Source: Phyto melanocephala
Taxonomy: Eukaryota; Arthropoda; Insecta; Diptera; Rhinophoridae
NCBI GenBank assembly: GCA_941918925.1
Contig: OW799233.1
Span: 128,736,833-128,800,832, forward strand
Reading direction: 5' to 3'
DNA: 64,000 bases
Shown: positions 45,866-59,269 of the stretch, piece by piece
How the letters are laid out: each line of letters begins with the position of its first letter
How positions within the stretch are numbered: the stretch's first letter is position 1
The notes under the pieces: generated by a model
The model's database searches: none
Seen by the model: the letters and a program-made list of their open reading frames with translations, nothing else
Told to the model about the DNA's origin: nothing
Made by a program: the position numbers and the translations under genes

Positions 45866-46634
45866 TAATGTTCTAATAAATTTATTAAAAGTTGAATGTA
45901 TTTTGAAATAATTTTTGCTATAAATTTAACATTTCTCGTATCTCATGAAAAACTCTGCATCAGGTAAATTAAAATGATCCATTCATCTTCTGTGGTTATA
46001 TTTTCTCTTCATACCATAAGAAATATTTACTTTATATAAATTATACAAATGTGTAAATCTTTCTAGTCGTACAGGCATCTTTCAATTGTTTAAAAATAGC
46101 AAAAATATAATATATTTAAATTCAAACATCAAATATTTTCTTCCAGTTAAGAACTTAAACGCCAAATAGTACTCGGTTAAATTTAACTGTAATTTGGCAA
46201 AATAATCTAAAAGTTATAGGATAACTGAACTTTGTGTTAATGGGGTTTGGCAAACCAAGGTTTAAATTTTGAGTTTAGTGTTAACTGTAGGTTAATTTTT
46301 TTATTGTTAACGGCCCTTGGTCGTATTGTTCAAATAGAAATTTTTTCAAAGAGACTTTGATTAATGTTCGATAACAAATTGATATTTAAAGATTAAAATA
46401 TTTATTCTATATAATAATACTAATAATTTAAAAAAGCAGAAGTTAAGCGTCATTCGAAATTCGAATTATTTTGTAGATATGATCACATAAAAAAATTTTT
46501 TAACCAGAATAAGTTATATAGAAAGTTTAAGAGGTTTTTGCAGCTCTGAGCCAAAGTGTCTGAACTAAAAAATCCATCTGTAAAAATGTTTTCACCAATT
46601 AGACATTAAAGTTAATTACAGCGATGTGCCATAA
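45866..46634. other. No gene seen; possible old MITE
   Basis: AT-rich. About 46150-46315 has repeated TTAACTGT/AATTTAAC motifs and ends in TTGTTAACGGCCC, which resembles a decayed inverted-repeat element, without a clear partner end. Confidence 0.4.
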
Positions 46635-47058
46635 CCCAGCAAAAATTACTGCATACCCGGAAGCAGGTTTGTAAGGGAGAGACAAATGTACTCTCCTTTC
46701 CCAACCTGCTTCAGGAAGGCATGTTTTTTATATGAGATGTCCCACTTGGTAGGGCTCTTTGATGCTCTAATTATTTGCTATTTTCACACATGTTTAATGC
46801 AGTAATATCATGTCTCTTTTATGTGTTTTCAATAAATTTTTTAAGAACTACAATAAAGAGAGGTAATCATTCGCTTACATTCCTGCATCCTCCTAAGCGA
46901 GAGAAGTTGCAGTAAGTTATTTTGTAAAAAATGAAATATATTTAATAGAAATTTCTGACTTCCATTTATAGCACCCTCGAATGCGCTCTAATATTGCGCT
47001 ATAAGAAGGCATGATTTTTTTTTTACTGCTTACCGGTACAAAATAAATTTTTGCTGGG
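46635..47058. mobile_element. Possible 424-bp TIR element with inner stem-loop
   Basis: Left CCCAGCAAAAATTACTGCAT and complement of right CCCAGCAAAAATTTATTTTG, both followed by a CCGG(A/T)AAGCAG motif. A strong hairpin lies at 46671-46723 (GAAGCAGGTT / AACCTGCTTC). No target duplication found. The minus-strand frame at 47141-46917 overlaps its right end and is not supported. Confidence 0.45.
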
Positions 47059-47749
47059 AAGGCGTTCTCCATTTTCATTGAGTATTGAACTGACTTCTCT
47101 ACCAAGAACGTTAAAATAAGGATTACGCCCTCAGGCGTCACAAAACTTTGACGTCAATCAGCCTGGCTTCATACTGCCTAATAATTTTGAAGACTTTAAG
47201 TAATTTTAATTACTAAGATGTCAACTCTTACATAATATAAATTTATTTCAAGAATTTGTAGCAAACTCGGCAACCCTAAAGAAGTTATAAATTCATTAAC
47301 TAAAGAGAAATTTTGCTCAAGTTAGTTCTCTTCATGATCATAAAGAAGATGGATATGAAAATATATACCATTGCACTTAATAGTTGAGTTTTCGATATAA
47401 TTCACTTGTCTGCTTATTTTTTTTTTTTTTTTTGTTTAGCAAAAAATAGCTTATGTTTGTCCTAATAGTTCTCTTTGTAGAAAACTGCCTGCTCCTTCTC
47501 TCATTACTTAAGAATTTATGTGTGTGTATGTATGTATTACTTATATAACCTCATTAAAATAAAATGAAATTATTATCAAGGTCTTTTTAAAATCGCATAT
47601 ATATAATTATGATAAATTAAAAGTACAATGCTAGAGTGAAAAAAGTAGTAAATGGTTTACTACCCTCCACAGTTAGTAAAAGTGGTGCATATAAGTTTAT
47701 CAATGAGTTTGTAGTACCAACAAGCATTATTTGCGATTCCATTATATAT
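47059..47749. other. No gene seen
   Basis: AT-rich spacer with a long T run at 47420. Confidence 0.5.
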
Positions 47750-48506
47750 TCTTAATCCCACAGACAGAAGGATTTGATTATTCATTATATTTTTTTCGAT
47801 TTAATTACTTGTACAAATAGATTCCTTGTTGCCTTAACAATCTTAATTTTCTCACCATTTATTACGATGTCTTAGGAAAGATCCGGAATATTAATCTATC
47901 TATGATCTGCAATGAATTTAGATTTTATCGGACTTAAACACATCCTATTTGTAGTTGCCTATAGGCAATTAACTATTTAAAGTGGCTATGATTGAGGTAT
48001 TACTGCTAGCCGGCCACTAAAACAAAGCTGCACATCATCAGCGTACAAATGGATTTTGCAATTGTTAAGTTGTTCAGGCAAATCATTCACATAAATGGAA
48101 AACAAAAGTGGCAAGAGAATATAGCCTTTAGGCACACCTTTTACAAAGGTTAGAAAATTTAACCATTCATCGTTATCAAACACAGATTGCACGTGACTCG
48201 AGAGGAAAGGAAAAATAAGTTGGATTGAAGTAACTCCAAGTCTAAAAAAAATATTTCAATTTTGCAAGAAGAATATCATGATTCATATTATCAAAAGCTT
48301 TGAAGTGATCAAGTTGCACTAGCAAGTTTATATTGCCATTAACAAGATCCTCTCGACTAAATTCACTTTCTTTAACTCACAAGTAATAGCAGTAATACAG
48401 CTATGGTTAGAACGAAAGCCCGATGCATTTATATAACATAAAAGCCTAGACTCATTAATAATTTCGATTTATATATTGTACAAAAGCGTTTCTAGGATTT
48501 TTAAAA
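47750..48506 (-). pseudogene. Non-LTR retrotransposon reverse transcriptase fragment
   Basis: Minus strand, in order: NASGFRSNHSCITAIT near 48430, VQLDHFKAFDNMNHDILLAK (first catalytic D region) near 48300, GVPKGYILLPLLFSIYVNDL near 48130, IHLYADDVQLCFSG near 48020 (catalytic YADD), and then NRMCLSPIKSKFIADHR and DIVINGEKIKIVKATRN down to about 47800. Frameshifts and stops are present. Related to, but distinct from, the copy at 30428 (compare INDLPQQLLYCKIHIYADDV). The upstream side is cut by the Helitron at 48507. Confidence 0.85.
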
Positions 48507-50089
48507 TCTATATATATAAAAGAGTAACGTGACTGACTGACAGATTCATCATCGCACAAACCAAACGTAAAGAGCTAGAGACATGAAATTTGGACAATCG
48601 GTCCCTCTTTCAATGTATAGCTCCACTAAGAAGGGATTTTTGGAAATTCGTACTTTAAGGGGGGTAAAAAAGGGTAAAAACGGGTAAAATCGGTAATCTT
48701 ATATCTGCTAAACTAAAAATTATACAAACTAAATTGAAAAAGTATTGTAATTTAATATTCTTTTTTTCTTTTAATTTTCAACCCTTAAGGGGAAACGGGT
48801 AAAAACTATAATTTGGTACTTTTTTGGTAACCTATGTAACTTCCAAACATATAAAGCTGGGAAAAAAATTGAAACTGTTTTAAGTAATCCGCGAAAAAAT
48901 ATTATTAAGAATTCGGCACTTTTTTCAAATTCGCATGAATAAGGGGTAAAAATTGTCTCTTTTTTCTGTACTTTTTTTAAAAGAATATTATATTATTTAA
49001 TGGGACAAAATTTGACAATTATTATTTCCTAATAGAATATGGACAACTATTTAGGTGACATTTTAGGAAACTTTTCGGGGGACAAAAAAGGTAATGAAAA
49101 GGGGAAAATTCCGGAAAATGTATGTAATTCCTAATTAGACGGCCAATTTTCACAAAATTTTTAATTTGGATTTCACTAGACATAAAAAATTATGTAATTT
49201 AGTTAAAATTGAAACACATTCATAACAGGGTAGAAAAGGAAAAATCGGGAAGAGTTTGGTACTTTTTAGAACATAATTACTTTTATGCAAAAAAGAGTAG
49301 ATTTACTGACTTTAAATTATGTCTATTAAAATATTTTGTTACATAGATATTTGAACATTTTAAACTTGGAATTTGGAACTTGGACCAAAAATGTACTTTT
49401 TCGCTTTTCTATGGTACTTTTTGTATTTTCTACGTTTATAAAGGTAGAATTGTAAAATAAAGGACTGTTGATTCCAGGTAAGAATAAAAATTTTATGGGT
49501 GACCACAAAGGTACTTTTTTGAATTTTTATGGTACTTTTTGTATTTCCTACGTTTATAAAGCTAAAAAAGTGAAATAAAGGATTGTTGATTCAATTTAAA
49601 AATTAAAATTATATTGGGGACACAAAAAAGCCTTTTCGCATTTTTATTGTACTCTTTGAATTTTTACGTTTGTAAACATAGATTCTTAAAATTAGTGTTT
49701 TTTTAACCGAAGTAAAAATCGTAATATTATGGACGACCAAAATTACTTTTTCTCTTTTTATACATTTTGTATAGATAGAATTCTGAATAAAGGTAATAAT
49801 AAACCAAGTAGAAGTTTTAGTGAAGGCAAAAATGTTATTTTTATTATTTTTTGGGTTATTTTTGCAAATTATGAATGTTAATTTTTGAAACTCAGTAGCA
49901 TTAATCTGGCTATTACTTAGGAAATATATACCCGATATATCCTTACTCTACTATTTATTTTTCTAAGTAAATTTAATCAGAGATACAAATTTTCATAAAT
50001 TGAACCAAAAATATTTAATACTTATAAATAGAACTTGAGTATTCAATAAATAGTAAGAACAGCGCTAACGAAGTAGCGGGTTAAATACT
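48507..50089 (+). mobile_element. Helitron family B, best copy
   Basis: 5' TCTATATATATAAAAGAG after an A (48506), then GTGACTGACTGACAGATTC. The body is made of diverged units around 'GGTACTTTTTxxATTT...TACGTTTATAAA'. The 3' end AACGAAGTAGCGGGTTAAATACT near 50089 lacks the exact CTAG and is probably mutated. No coding. It disrupts the LINE fragment to its left. Confidence 0.75.
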
Positions 50090-50298
50090 CGTAAAACATA
50101 AAATAGCTATTGAATGGTATTCAATGTTGAACTTGTTCAAGAGGATTATTTTTGCAAGTTTTCAGTTTCCTAAAGTGCTCACATAATCTACGGTATGTAT
50201 CAAATGTCCTTACGAGAATTTTTCTATTGAAAATCAGAAAAATTGACGCATTACTCCATGCAGTCGCTAAAAAATTTCTGCACTGTTTATAACACATA

Positions 50299-50547
50299 TC
50301 GTTGCCTTACTTCCTCGACCTCGTATCTTAAAAAATAAAATTTTTCAGAAGAGAAAAGAAAAACGGTTCATCTTTTTAAACTTCGGTGTTTGATTAAAAG
50401 TTCAAATGCAATTATTAAGGAATTGATTGTATTTATGTATATTAGTAGTAATAATATACCAATCTTTTTTAGTTAAAGCATAAAACAATCGTTTGATATG
50501 AAAAACCGTATTTTTTAAGTTACGAGGTTGAGGAAGTAAGGCATCGA
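50299..50547. mobile_element. TA-flanked MITE family 1, copy 3
   Basis: 249 bp, ends TCGTTGCCTTACTTCC and complement TCGATGCCTTACTTCC, TA at 50297-50298 and 50548-50549. The longest of the three copies; copy 1 lacks an internal segment containing GCATAAAACAATCGTTTGAT. Confidence 0.88.
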
Positions 50548-50549
50548 TA

Positions 50550-52129
50550 TGCGTAAGATAATCTTATAAAAACAACATTGTTCTAGAAGTAGAAAACATA
50601 CCCGAATTGCTTAAAACATTCCCCCAAAATTATCATCATATGTGACAAACAAAAATAAGAAATAATATTAAAATTTCCTAAAAGGGAGAATTGACATTGC
50701 TATCAACATCACACCTAAAAGAATAAACAAACGTTTAACAAATGCCCTTAGCCTTATTACACATAATGAATAGGCAGGGTTTTTATATCAAAAGCTGATC
50801 TTAAAACAGCACCTTTAATATGTTGTTTTATATGTTCATACGTAATATATAATGTAATTGTTAAAGAGTACTTAAGATTCGGTACAGACGACTATAGTTT
50901 TCTTCCTTATTTCATTTATATGTACATAAGTAAGAAAAAAGTGGCCTATAGGAGAACAAAAAATAAAAATTATAATTATGAAAATCATCACCAACCAAAA
51001 AAGAAAAGGTTCTGTTGTTCTTAAAAGTTATCCCATACCGCACTGAATTCTTGTGAAGCATATAAACTTGCCGCTTAAATACAAACAGGTAGAAACAAAC
51101 ATTCTTTAGCAACAATGAAAATGAATTAAACAAAAAAAGTTTAAATTGTAAATTGGGCTCACATACAGCTCTGTTACAAAACTACCAAAGGAGCTGAAGA
51201 CGTGAAACCAATCACACCATATTAAAAACATGAAAAACATAAAATAAATACGCACCAACCAGTCTATGAACAGCATCAAAACCGTCAACAGCAATCCACA
51301 AAAAAACAAAACAATTGTGTTTTAACAAAATATTTAGTTTTAAAAGAAGACAACAACTTTGAGTACAACGGCAATAAAGTGAAACAGGTACTGTTACAAG
51401 TTATTGGTGGTGGTGGGTCAGTCGTTTAGATTAAACTCTTGCAAAAAAGTAAAATTAACTAAAAAACATGCAATAACGGCAAGTTTGACACACACAGTTA
51501 TGTATATCAGATTAGAGTATGGATTCATGCCTTAACCGAAAGTTGCTTATAAAAGATTTCTTGAAATCTGTACTAATAATAAGACTTTGAAAAGCTATAT
51601 TGGTTATTAATTCATTTTCAATAAATTTCGATAGTGGTGTATAAAGTCAAGTCAAGTTTTTAATAAAAAATATCATATTTTAAAATTTTGTGTCTGTCCG
51701 TCTTTCTTCCTAAAGTCAATAGCTCAATAACCACCGAATGGATTTTAATAAAATAGTAGGTACTTGTTTCCTGGATAGCATATATGAACCGTTCTATCTA
51801 TCGTAAGGTAATAATTTGTTTCTAACAGAAAAAAGAAAATGTATTTTAGGTCGCTGTATAAGGTGTGTAAGAAATTAATGCATATGCGGGCATGTTAGAA
51901 GGGAAAAATGTCAAATTAATTTCACTACCTACGATATTAGAATTTATCCTTAAATGTTAAATCTTTTTAACCATTTTTCAGTTTCTGTGAAATGTTACTT
52001 TTTAGAAAATAATCTACTTCTTTAAAGTAGTCAGTGCCATGCTCATAAAAAGTATCATCTACTTCTTTTCTGCTTTTTTTTTCTCAAATTTAGTCATATA
52101 CAGTTTTCACAAGAGACAATACTAAGAAA
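50550..52129. other. No supported gene
   Basis: AT-rich. About 51690-51830 (GTCTGTCCGTCTTTCTTCC, ACCACCGAATGGATTTTAAT) looks like a decayed repeat of Helitron type. The frames at 51133 and 51309 (minus) have no motifs I recognise. Confidence 0.45.
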
Positions 52130-53311
52130 AGTGGACAGAAACACACTCATACGAAGCAAAATATTTCTTTCTTATACTTTTACTCAATCGATTTTAAGCA
52201 ATCTGACCCTTTTTGAACCCTCTTCGGTCCACAGTGATTTCAAGGCTACGAATTGGCAATCCTACCTTCGCTGCATCTTGAACCTCAACCGTCGTTTACT
52301 CTTTACTAGAAAACAATCACACACTGTAGATTGATTATTGCCGATAGTGTTCATCTCACAGTTTCTCGTCACAGCCGTCATTTTCTTCAGATTGAGACCC
52401 CCCCGCCACTTACATTTAGCCAATGCTCAACATGCATTACTGTCTCAGCATCTTTCTGGCAAATTCTTCAAACACCTTTATCCTCGATTTGTGTCCTTTT
52501 CAGATGTCATATCAAGTTACCATGTTCTGTGGCCAAAAGCCGTTAACCATCTCATTAAACGCCCATTAACTCTACTGTACACCTGCCATCATACGAATCT
52601 TTTTGTTCAGGTTTATAGAATATTGCTACCGAAGTTTTCTTCGCAAGTTCATCGGACGATTCATTCCCAGCTTTGCTCACGTGTCCCCTAAGCTACATCA
52701 ACGTCACGTCATTTGTGGGATCACACCTATTGAGATTTATAATACACTCCAGCATTTAACATCCATCCACTGCGAGCATTTTATATGTGACTTTGGTAAC
52801 CAGTCAGCAAAAGGAGTACTCTTCCCTTTTAATTGACATTCCAAAAGATGGTATATAGCGTGCAGCAACCTAAGCATATCTACCTGATGTAGTATTTCGA
52901 ACAATTCCAGTTGACTCATACGCTTCACTGGTGTCTGAGTCCCCTCAAAATTTTTATGTACAAGGTCCAGGATGCTCCTATTCCCCAAATTTATTCAAAG
53001 TTTGAATTGCTGATCTTGAAGCCGTTGAATAATACTAACGGCAGCAATCCTATCAATGCTTCCATTGCTCGCGATAGTGCGGTATGCATCGCACCACGTA
53101 TACATAAGCTAGCAATCCTCAATACCCCATTGAACTTCCGCCTAATTGTCAACTGAGAGATCATCGTCCACCAGACAACAGACGCCTGTTAGTCCACCAT
53201 CATACAATTTAAGGTTACTAAAGTTGGTAGTGCCACACCAATAGTAAAAATGTGTTGGGTTTGTCGTGAGGTGAAAAAATACAAATGTAAATATTACCTG
53301 ATAAAAAGCCA
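52130..53311 (-). pseudogene. R1-like LINE 3' region, heavily decayed
   Basis: GC-richer than its surroundings. On the minus strand near 53155-53020 it reads RRKFNGVLRIASLCIRGAMH followed by TALSRAMEALIGLLPLVLF, which matches the conserved LxRLA-LxITGAMxTTPTxALExLLxLPPLxL block after the RT domain in R1-type LINEs. Near 52490-52420, RICQKDAETVMHV fits the C-terminal CxxC...ETxxHV zinc knuckle. Many stops lie between. The plus-strand frames (52131-52836) are shadows. Clade assignment is tentative. Confidence 0.55.
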
Positions 53312-54036
53312 TTTTTATACCCTTCACACAGTGAAAAAGGGTATATATAGGTTTGTCATTCCGTGTGAAATTTCTACAATTTTCATTTCCGACCCCATAA
53401 AGAATATATTTACTGAATGCTTATGAATAGGGGAATCGATTAAGCTCTGTCAGTCTGTCCGTGTGTATGTTGAAAGCCCCCCGCCATCGCTTGGAGTCGG
53501 GTGAGGTATTAAAATATCAGAAATATTCGGGAGTAGATCGGTATTGAAAATCAGAAACATCGGTACATAAACAACTGAGATATGAGCAAAAAGCCACGAC
53601 CACCTCGATTTTTTTCACAAAAACAACATTACAACAACAACATACAAACGTGTATTCTGGTTAGAGAAAACGTGGCATTGAATCCCAGCTGAGCCAAAAA
53701 ATTTTTTTTTTTAATTTTTTATATATTTTTTTTAATTCTTTTTTTTTTATATTTTTTTTTATTTTTTTTTTGTTTTATATTTATTATATATATTTTAATT
53801 ATTTAAAAAATTTTTTTTTTTTTAATATTTTTTTAAATTTTTTTTTATTTTTTTTTTTAACATACATACGTAAATTTATAATTTTACAATGGAATGTTTT
53901 TATATATGTATGTTTTTTATATGTATGTACGTATATCATATGAAATGGTGATACGAACTACTGTTATTACATGACTACACGTTGTGAAGGGTATATAAGA
54001 TTCGGCACGGCAGAATATAGCGCTCTTACTTGTTTT
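53312..54036 (+). mobile_element. Helentron subfamily 1
   Basis: TTTTTATACCCTTCACACAG start, GACCCCATAAAGAATATATT, CATTGAATCCCAGCTGAGCC, long T-rich block 53700-53862, subterminal GTGAAGGGTATATAAG, end ATTCGGCACGGCAGAATATA-GCGCTCTTACTTGTTTTT. It abuts the LINE relic. Confidence 0.88.
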
Positions 54037-55226
54037 TAATAAAGTCGATGCACAAATTTATACTTAATTTACAATAAGGTGAAGTCATATTTGGATTTGA
54101 AAAAAAATTTGCTAAAAAGTCTGTAATAAGAACGAAATTCTAACATTTTCTATATATAAAAACATTATCGAATTTAGCGGCGTAGGGTGCTTATAACAAT
54201 ATGTTTAAGTTAATAAAAGAAAAAAAAAAACAAAAAACAACAACCAGAGGACTATAACGAATTGCTCAAAGAGGAACTAAGTGTAATGTTCGTACAAAAT
54301 ACAATAAGTTACTCACTTATTCAGGTGGGACGCGTTGACCAACAACTAAAGTAACAGATACAAAATATAAAATAAAATAAAAACAAAAAATACCACACAT
54401 GTTGCTGATGACGTGTTGTCGATACTGTGACGTCGAAACTTTTTGATTTATTTTATTGTAAAATGCACATAAATAATAAGAATTATGCGCAATTTGCAAC
54501 AACCACATACACTATCTACATGAGCACTTAAAATTCTACAACAAATGAAAACATGCCGCACATTAACAGTAACATTTTTGCAACAAAATTAATGCATGCA
54601 GCTAAAAGGTAATGATAAAAGTAAATGCAATAATAACGATGATGCTGATAAAAATGTTAAAAAAAAAACGAAAATAGAAGGGAACTGCTCGTATGTAAGT
54701 GAACCTTTAATTAAAACAGATAAATGTTTTCAAGTCTATTTGATTTACTCTTTTAGGGCCACCCTTTTTGTAACAAATAAACATTTATTGAAAATTCATG
54801 TTAAACATGCGTACGTTTAAATGTTATTAATCTTGCGGTAGTTATTTTATATATTTAAATATTTGGTTTTTCGCTCATCTCTCATCCGTTTTGTCTGACT
54901 TGTGAATGCTAGTGATTATTTATGTGCCAAAAGTGCGGTTGAACACCAAAACAATTGTGTTTTTATCGCCAAGATATAATAAACGGTTTTTAGGCTTTGT
55001 TCGTATTTAAAAGTTTTATTTTTGCATTCACATCAAACAGCAGCATTAAAAATTTTTGGTTTTATTTTATGACAAAAATTCAATATTTTTAAAAGTCGTC
55101 TATTAAATAACTACTAAAAACAGAATTATAACAAAGATTTTTGCTTAACTATGTCTTACATGCATTTTTTTAAAGAAATTTAGAGAATTAATTTTAGAAA
55201 AAAAATCTAATCACATTTTCTTATAT
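54037..55226. other. No supported gene
   Basis: AT-rich spacer. The frame at 54596-54820 has a K/N-rich start and no known domain. Confidence 0.5.
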
Positions 55227-56098
55227 ATTTTTTATACCCTTCACCTGTTGTGCCACATTTTTCCGTGTGTAATTTCTAAAATATTCAATTTTGACAACAT
55301 GAAGTATATATTTTAGGAAAGATTATAAAAATTAAAAAAAAAATTAAAAAAATAAAATTTTAGCCCTAATATTATTTATACAAACTTTTGTTACTACTTA
55401 TTTTTATTATATTCCTCTAAGGGTGCGAACAGAGTGGCCGCTTGTTGCCGAGCCGAGCCGAGCCAACTGACGCTTTTTGCTTTTCTTAAAATTTCTCAAA
55501 TCGGTCAAATTAGCATAGATATGGACAAAATTATAAACACTTTAAAAATATATCAGGTTTCTTAAGCTCCCAAATAATTTTTAGACAATCAAATGACACC
55601 AAGTTACAAGCCATAGCCTCGAAAATTATTCTTGAGAAAAACTGACAAATCGGTTTGTAACTATTTAAAATATAAGCACGAAAATACAACTGCTTTTTTT
55701 CCTTAACATTTACAAATTAAATCAAAATTGTTCAGCATCTCGACAACCAAGAGGTTTAGATGGGGACTTGATCAACAGAATATAAAACATACATTGTCAA
55801 AAATCTAAAATCCATGATGACTGACATTACAAAATTGGGTAAAATTAATTTATATGTTAGTATCAAATAAAGGTGCTTGACCAGTAGATTGCAGTAAACT
55901 ATGAAAAAGTGTAAAATTCAAGATGGTGTCTCAAGCAAATTTTTTTTTATTCAAACCTAACAGCAGTACACAGTTGAATATATAAAAATTTAAAATCAAA
56001 GATGGCTAAATGGCATATAATATTAAATCTACATATGTACTATGTACATGATATTAAACGGTATTATAACCATGCCCGAACTATTACTTTACTTGTTA
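55227..56098 (+). mobile_element. Helentron subfamily 3, old copy
   Basis: The 5' end TTTTTTATACCCTTCACCTG is well kept. Internal marks CTAAAATCCATGATG, ATCAAATAAAGGTGCTTGACC and AAAATTCAAGATGGTGTCT parallel the copy at 62244. The 3' hairpin is degraded (GGTATTATAACCATGCCCGA) but ACTTTACTTGTT is present. Confidence 0.65.
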
Positions 56099-56726
56099 TT
56101 ATTTCATTTATATTTTTAATTTTCTGGTGTGTGATTTTAGGAAATCAAAAAAAAAAAAAAACTTTTAAAATTTTATATTTAATATCGATTCATTCAAACT
56201 TTACTATATAGCATTTTTTTGATCAAGCTGCTGGTTTTTAAATCGAAACTTGTTTTTCTAAAAACAAAACCTTGTGTAAGATTTTTTTTTATTTAACCCA
56301 TTTAAACTTAAAACGTATGAAACAAGTTTTAAAAGTTTCAAAGTAACCCCAATTTTCGAATCTAAAGCAAAAGAGTACTTATTTTTTGAGACATTTTTAG
56401 TTCTGCCATTATTTGATCTATTTTGAATATGGTATAAGAAAACCCGCTATTCTTGTTAGCACAGTTGACTATCACCTACTAAGGCTAAGTTTTCCAAATT
56501 TATGTTGTTGTATATTTAGCATGCGCCATTTGATATGAAATTAAAAGCATTGTGGAGCAGCCTTAAAAAAAAAGTTTTGGTGAAAACTATAATTTAAAAT
56601 TATAATTATTAGTAATAAAAAAACATTATTATGTAGTTTGAACAAAAAGTATTGAAATAAAATTTTATTTACACATACAAATACATAGCAAGTGCTTAGG
56701 GAAAATATAAACACAATACAAGATAG

Positions 56727-57534
56727 AACAAGTAAGAGCGCTATATTCGTCCGTGCCGAATCTTATATACCCTTCACAACGTGTAGTCATGCAATAACAG
56801 TAGTTTGTATCACCATTCCATATGATATACGTACATACATATAAAAAACATACATATATAAAAACATCCCATTGTAAAATTATAAATTTACGTATGTATG
56901 TTAAGAAAAAAAAAAATTAAAAAAAAAATTTAAAAAAAATTTAAAAAAAAAATTAAAAATTTTTTTTTAAAAATAATTAAAATATATATAATAAATATAA
57001 AAAAAACAATAAAAAAAAATAAAAAAAAAATTAAAAAAAAAAATAATAAAAATATAAATAATATATTAAATAAAAAATAAAATAAAAAAAATTAAAAAAA
57101 AAAAATATAAAAAAAAATTTTTTGGCTCATCTGGGATTCGATGCCACTTTTTCTCTAACCAGTATACTCGTTTGTATGTATGTTGTTGTTGTAATGTTGT
57201 TTTTGTGAAAAAAAAATCGAGGTGATCGTGGGTTTTTGCTCATATCTCAGTTGTTTATTTACCGATGTTTCTGATTTTCAATACCGATCTACCCCCGAAT
57301 ATTTCTGATATTTTAATACCTCACCCGAGTCCAAGCGATGTCGGGGGGCCTCAAAAAGTTGATTTCAACATACACACGGACAGACGATCAGACTGACAGG
57401 GCTTAATCGACTCCCCTATTCATAAGCTTTCAGAAAATATATACTTTATGGGGTCAAAAATCAAAATTGTAGAAATTTCACACGGAATGACAAACCTATA
57501 TATACCCTTTTTCACTGTGTGAAGGGTATAAAAA
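56727..57534 (-). mobile_element. Helentron subfamily 1
   Basis: AACAAGTAAGAGCGCTATATT, hairpin ATTCGTC-CGT-GCCGAAT, TATACCCTTCACAACG, A-rich block 56905-57118, GGGATTCGATGCCAC, GACAGACGATCAGACTGACAG, and 5' end (complement TTTTTATACCCTTCACACAG) at 57534. Confidence 0.88.
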
Positions 57535-59269
57535 GTTAATACGATCCAAGGTATATTAATAAAATGATACTTCTAAACAACGTTGTACTTGGAATCTGTG
57601 CATTGTTATAATTTTAGTTTAAAAATATTTTTTTGCATTTTTTGATAAAACTTTATAAAAAAATTATGCACAAAACACCTTTAAATTTCCATCCCTGATA
57701 CATATGAAATTGTCCGTGGGTTTTGGATTTGTATTGTTGTTACGAAGACCTACGTAGCAATTTTTATTGCTAAGCATAAGCATAAAATTTATTTAGCAGC
57801 TGTGATTTGATAGGAGATTATTTTTTTTCCTCACTTAGTTTTGACTTCAGCTGTCAAAAACCATAAAAAACACAATTCTTTGTTTTTTCTCTCATTTATC
57901 TCAAATGTCAAACTTCATATATAAAAAAAATATAAAGAAAATTCTCTTCGAACTGCGTTATCGGTTATGTGACAATTTTTGAATTTTTTTTTATTGCACT
58001 ATTTGGAACGTTTGTTGATCAAACATCTATCCACCAAACCGTTTAAGGATATCTTGATTGGTTCAGAAATAAAAAATAGTCGATCAGTTCAATACTGTAA
58101 AGTAATAAAATGAAATGCTTCTTCTGCTCTTCTGAAAAATCAGTAAAAAACAGATAACTGAATTCGTATAAACAGTGACAATATGCCTCAAGTAGACCTT
58201 TTTTAAAAATTTATTGAAGAGCCAAAATATTTATAAGTTTTATTTTTTAATTCTCATTAACGAATTGACAATCAAAACTTAAAACAAGAAAAAAGTTTTT
58301 TTCAATAACCCACTCAAAAATGTTTTTTAAAAAGTATTCTTTTATATATGTTTATATGTATTTATATGTTCTTTTATTTACAAATTTGTTGTGTTATTAC
58401 AGTGTGATTGAAACATTTAAAATATTTGCATTCTAAAATAGAAGCATATTTTTCGAGAAAAGAAAACCATAACCATTACTAAATGAGTAATAGAAGGAAA
58501 GTTTTGTCCCACCATTGTAGTGCTGGCAATTTCGAGTATGTTTTCTTTTACAAAGTACGCAAAAAAATTTAAGTTATTCGTAAACTTAAATTTATTTAAT
58601 GGATAAATAAAAAAATAATAAAAAAAATAAGATTTTAATTTAAATAAGACTTTGAGAATTGTTTGCTTGGCGATGTAATAATGCTCTTAAATTGTCAGGT
58701 TACCCCATGTTGGTTCAGTCTTTCTTAAGTCGACCATACGTTTGTATAGGAAATCGAAGACAGCGAAATAAGAAGAAAACAAATTACGGGCTAGTTTATA
58801 TTTTTTATGTTTAATGCCAAACGGGACCGAGTTTTCGAATCCCGGAATTCGGGATTTTAAAATTTCAAATCCCGCCACTCCAGGTTGTTTTCGGGACCCT
58901 GAGAATTTCGCGATCCTGTTTTTTTTGGGATTTTGGCATTTATTATTTTTACAAATTTATTAAAAATAGAATTTATTGAAATAATTTTATATTTATTTTT
59001 TTATTAAAATAACAAAACTAAATAAAAAAAAAATTTAGAGAATTTCAGTCATGTAATTCACATGCATTATAAATTTATATACATACGTTATTTAATTTGA
59101 AATAAAAAGGCAGACAATAACTGTAATTAACAGAATTTGTATGGTAATCTTATTGAATAAGAGAACAAATATATAAGCTATTCAATTGGTGTAAGTCCAT
59201 TCACATTAATGTAAAGATATTTCAAAGTACATGTTTGAATTGAATTTATTTGATTTTTTATTGTAGAAG
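57535..59269. other. No supported gene; GGGATT-rich patch
   Basis: AT-rich. 58820-58935 is a short patch of repeated ATCCCGGAATTCGGGATTTT-like motifs of unknown origin, overlapping the minus-strand frame at 58878-58687, which I do not support. Confidence 0.4.

Noticed and set aside
52131..52836. Plus-strand frames as genes
   Set aside because: Better explained as antisense shadows of a decayed LINE read on the minus strand.
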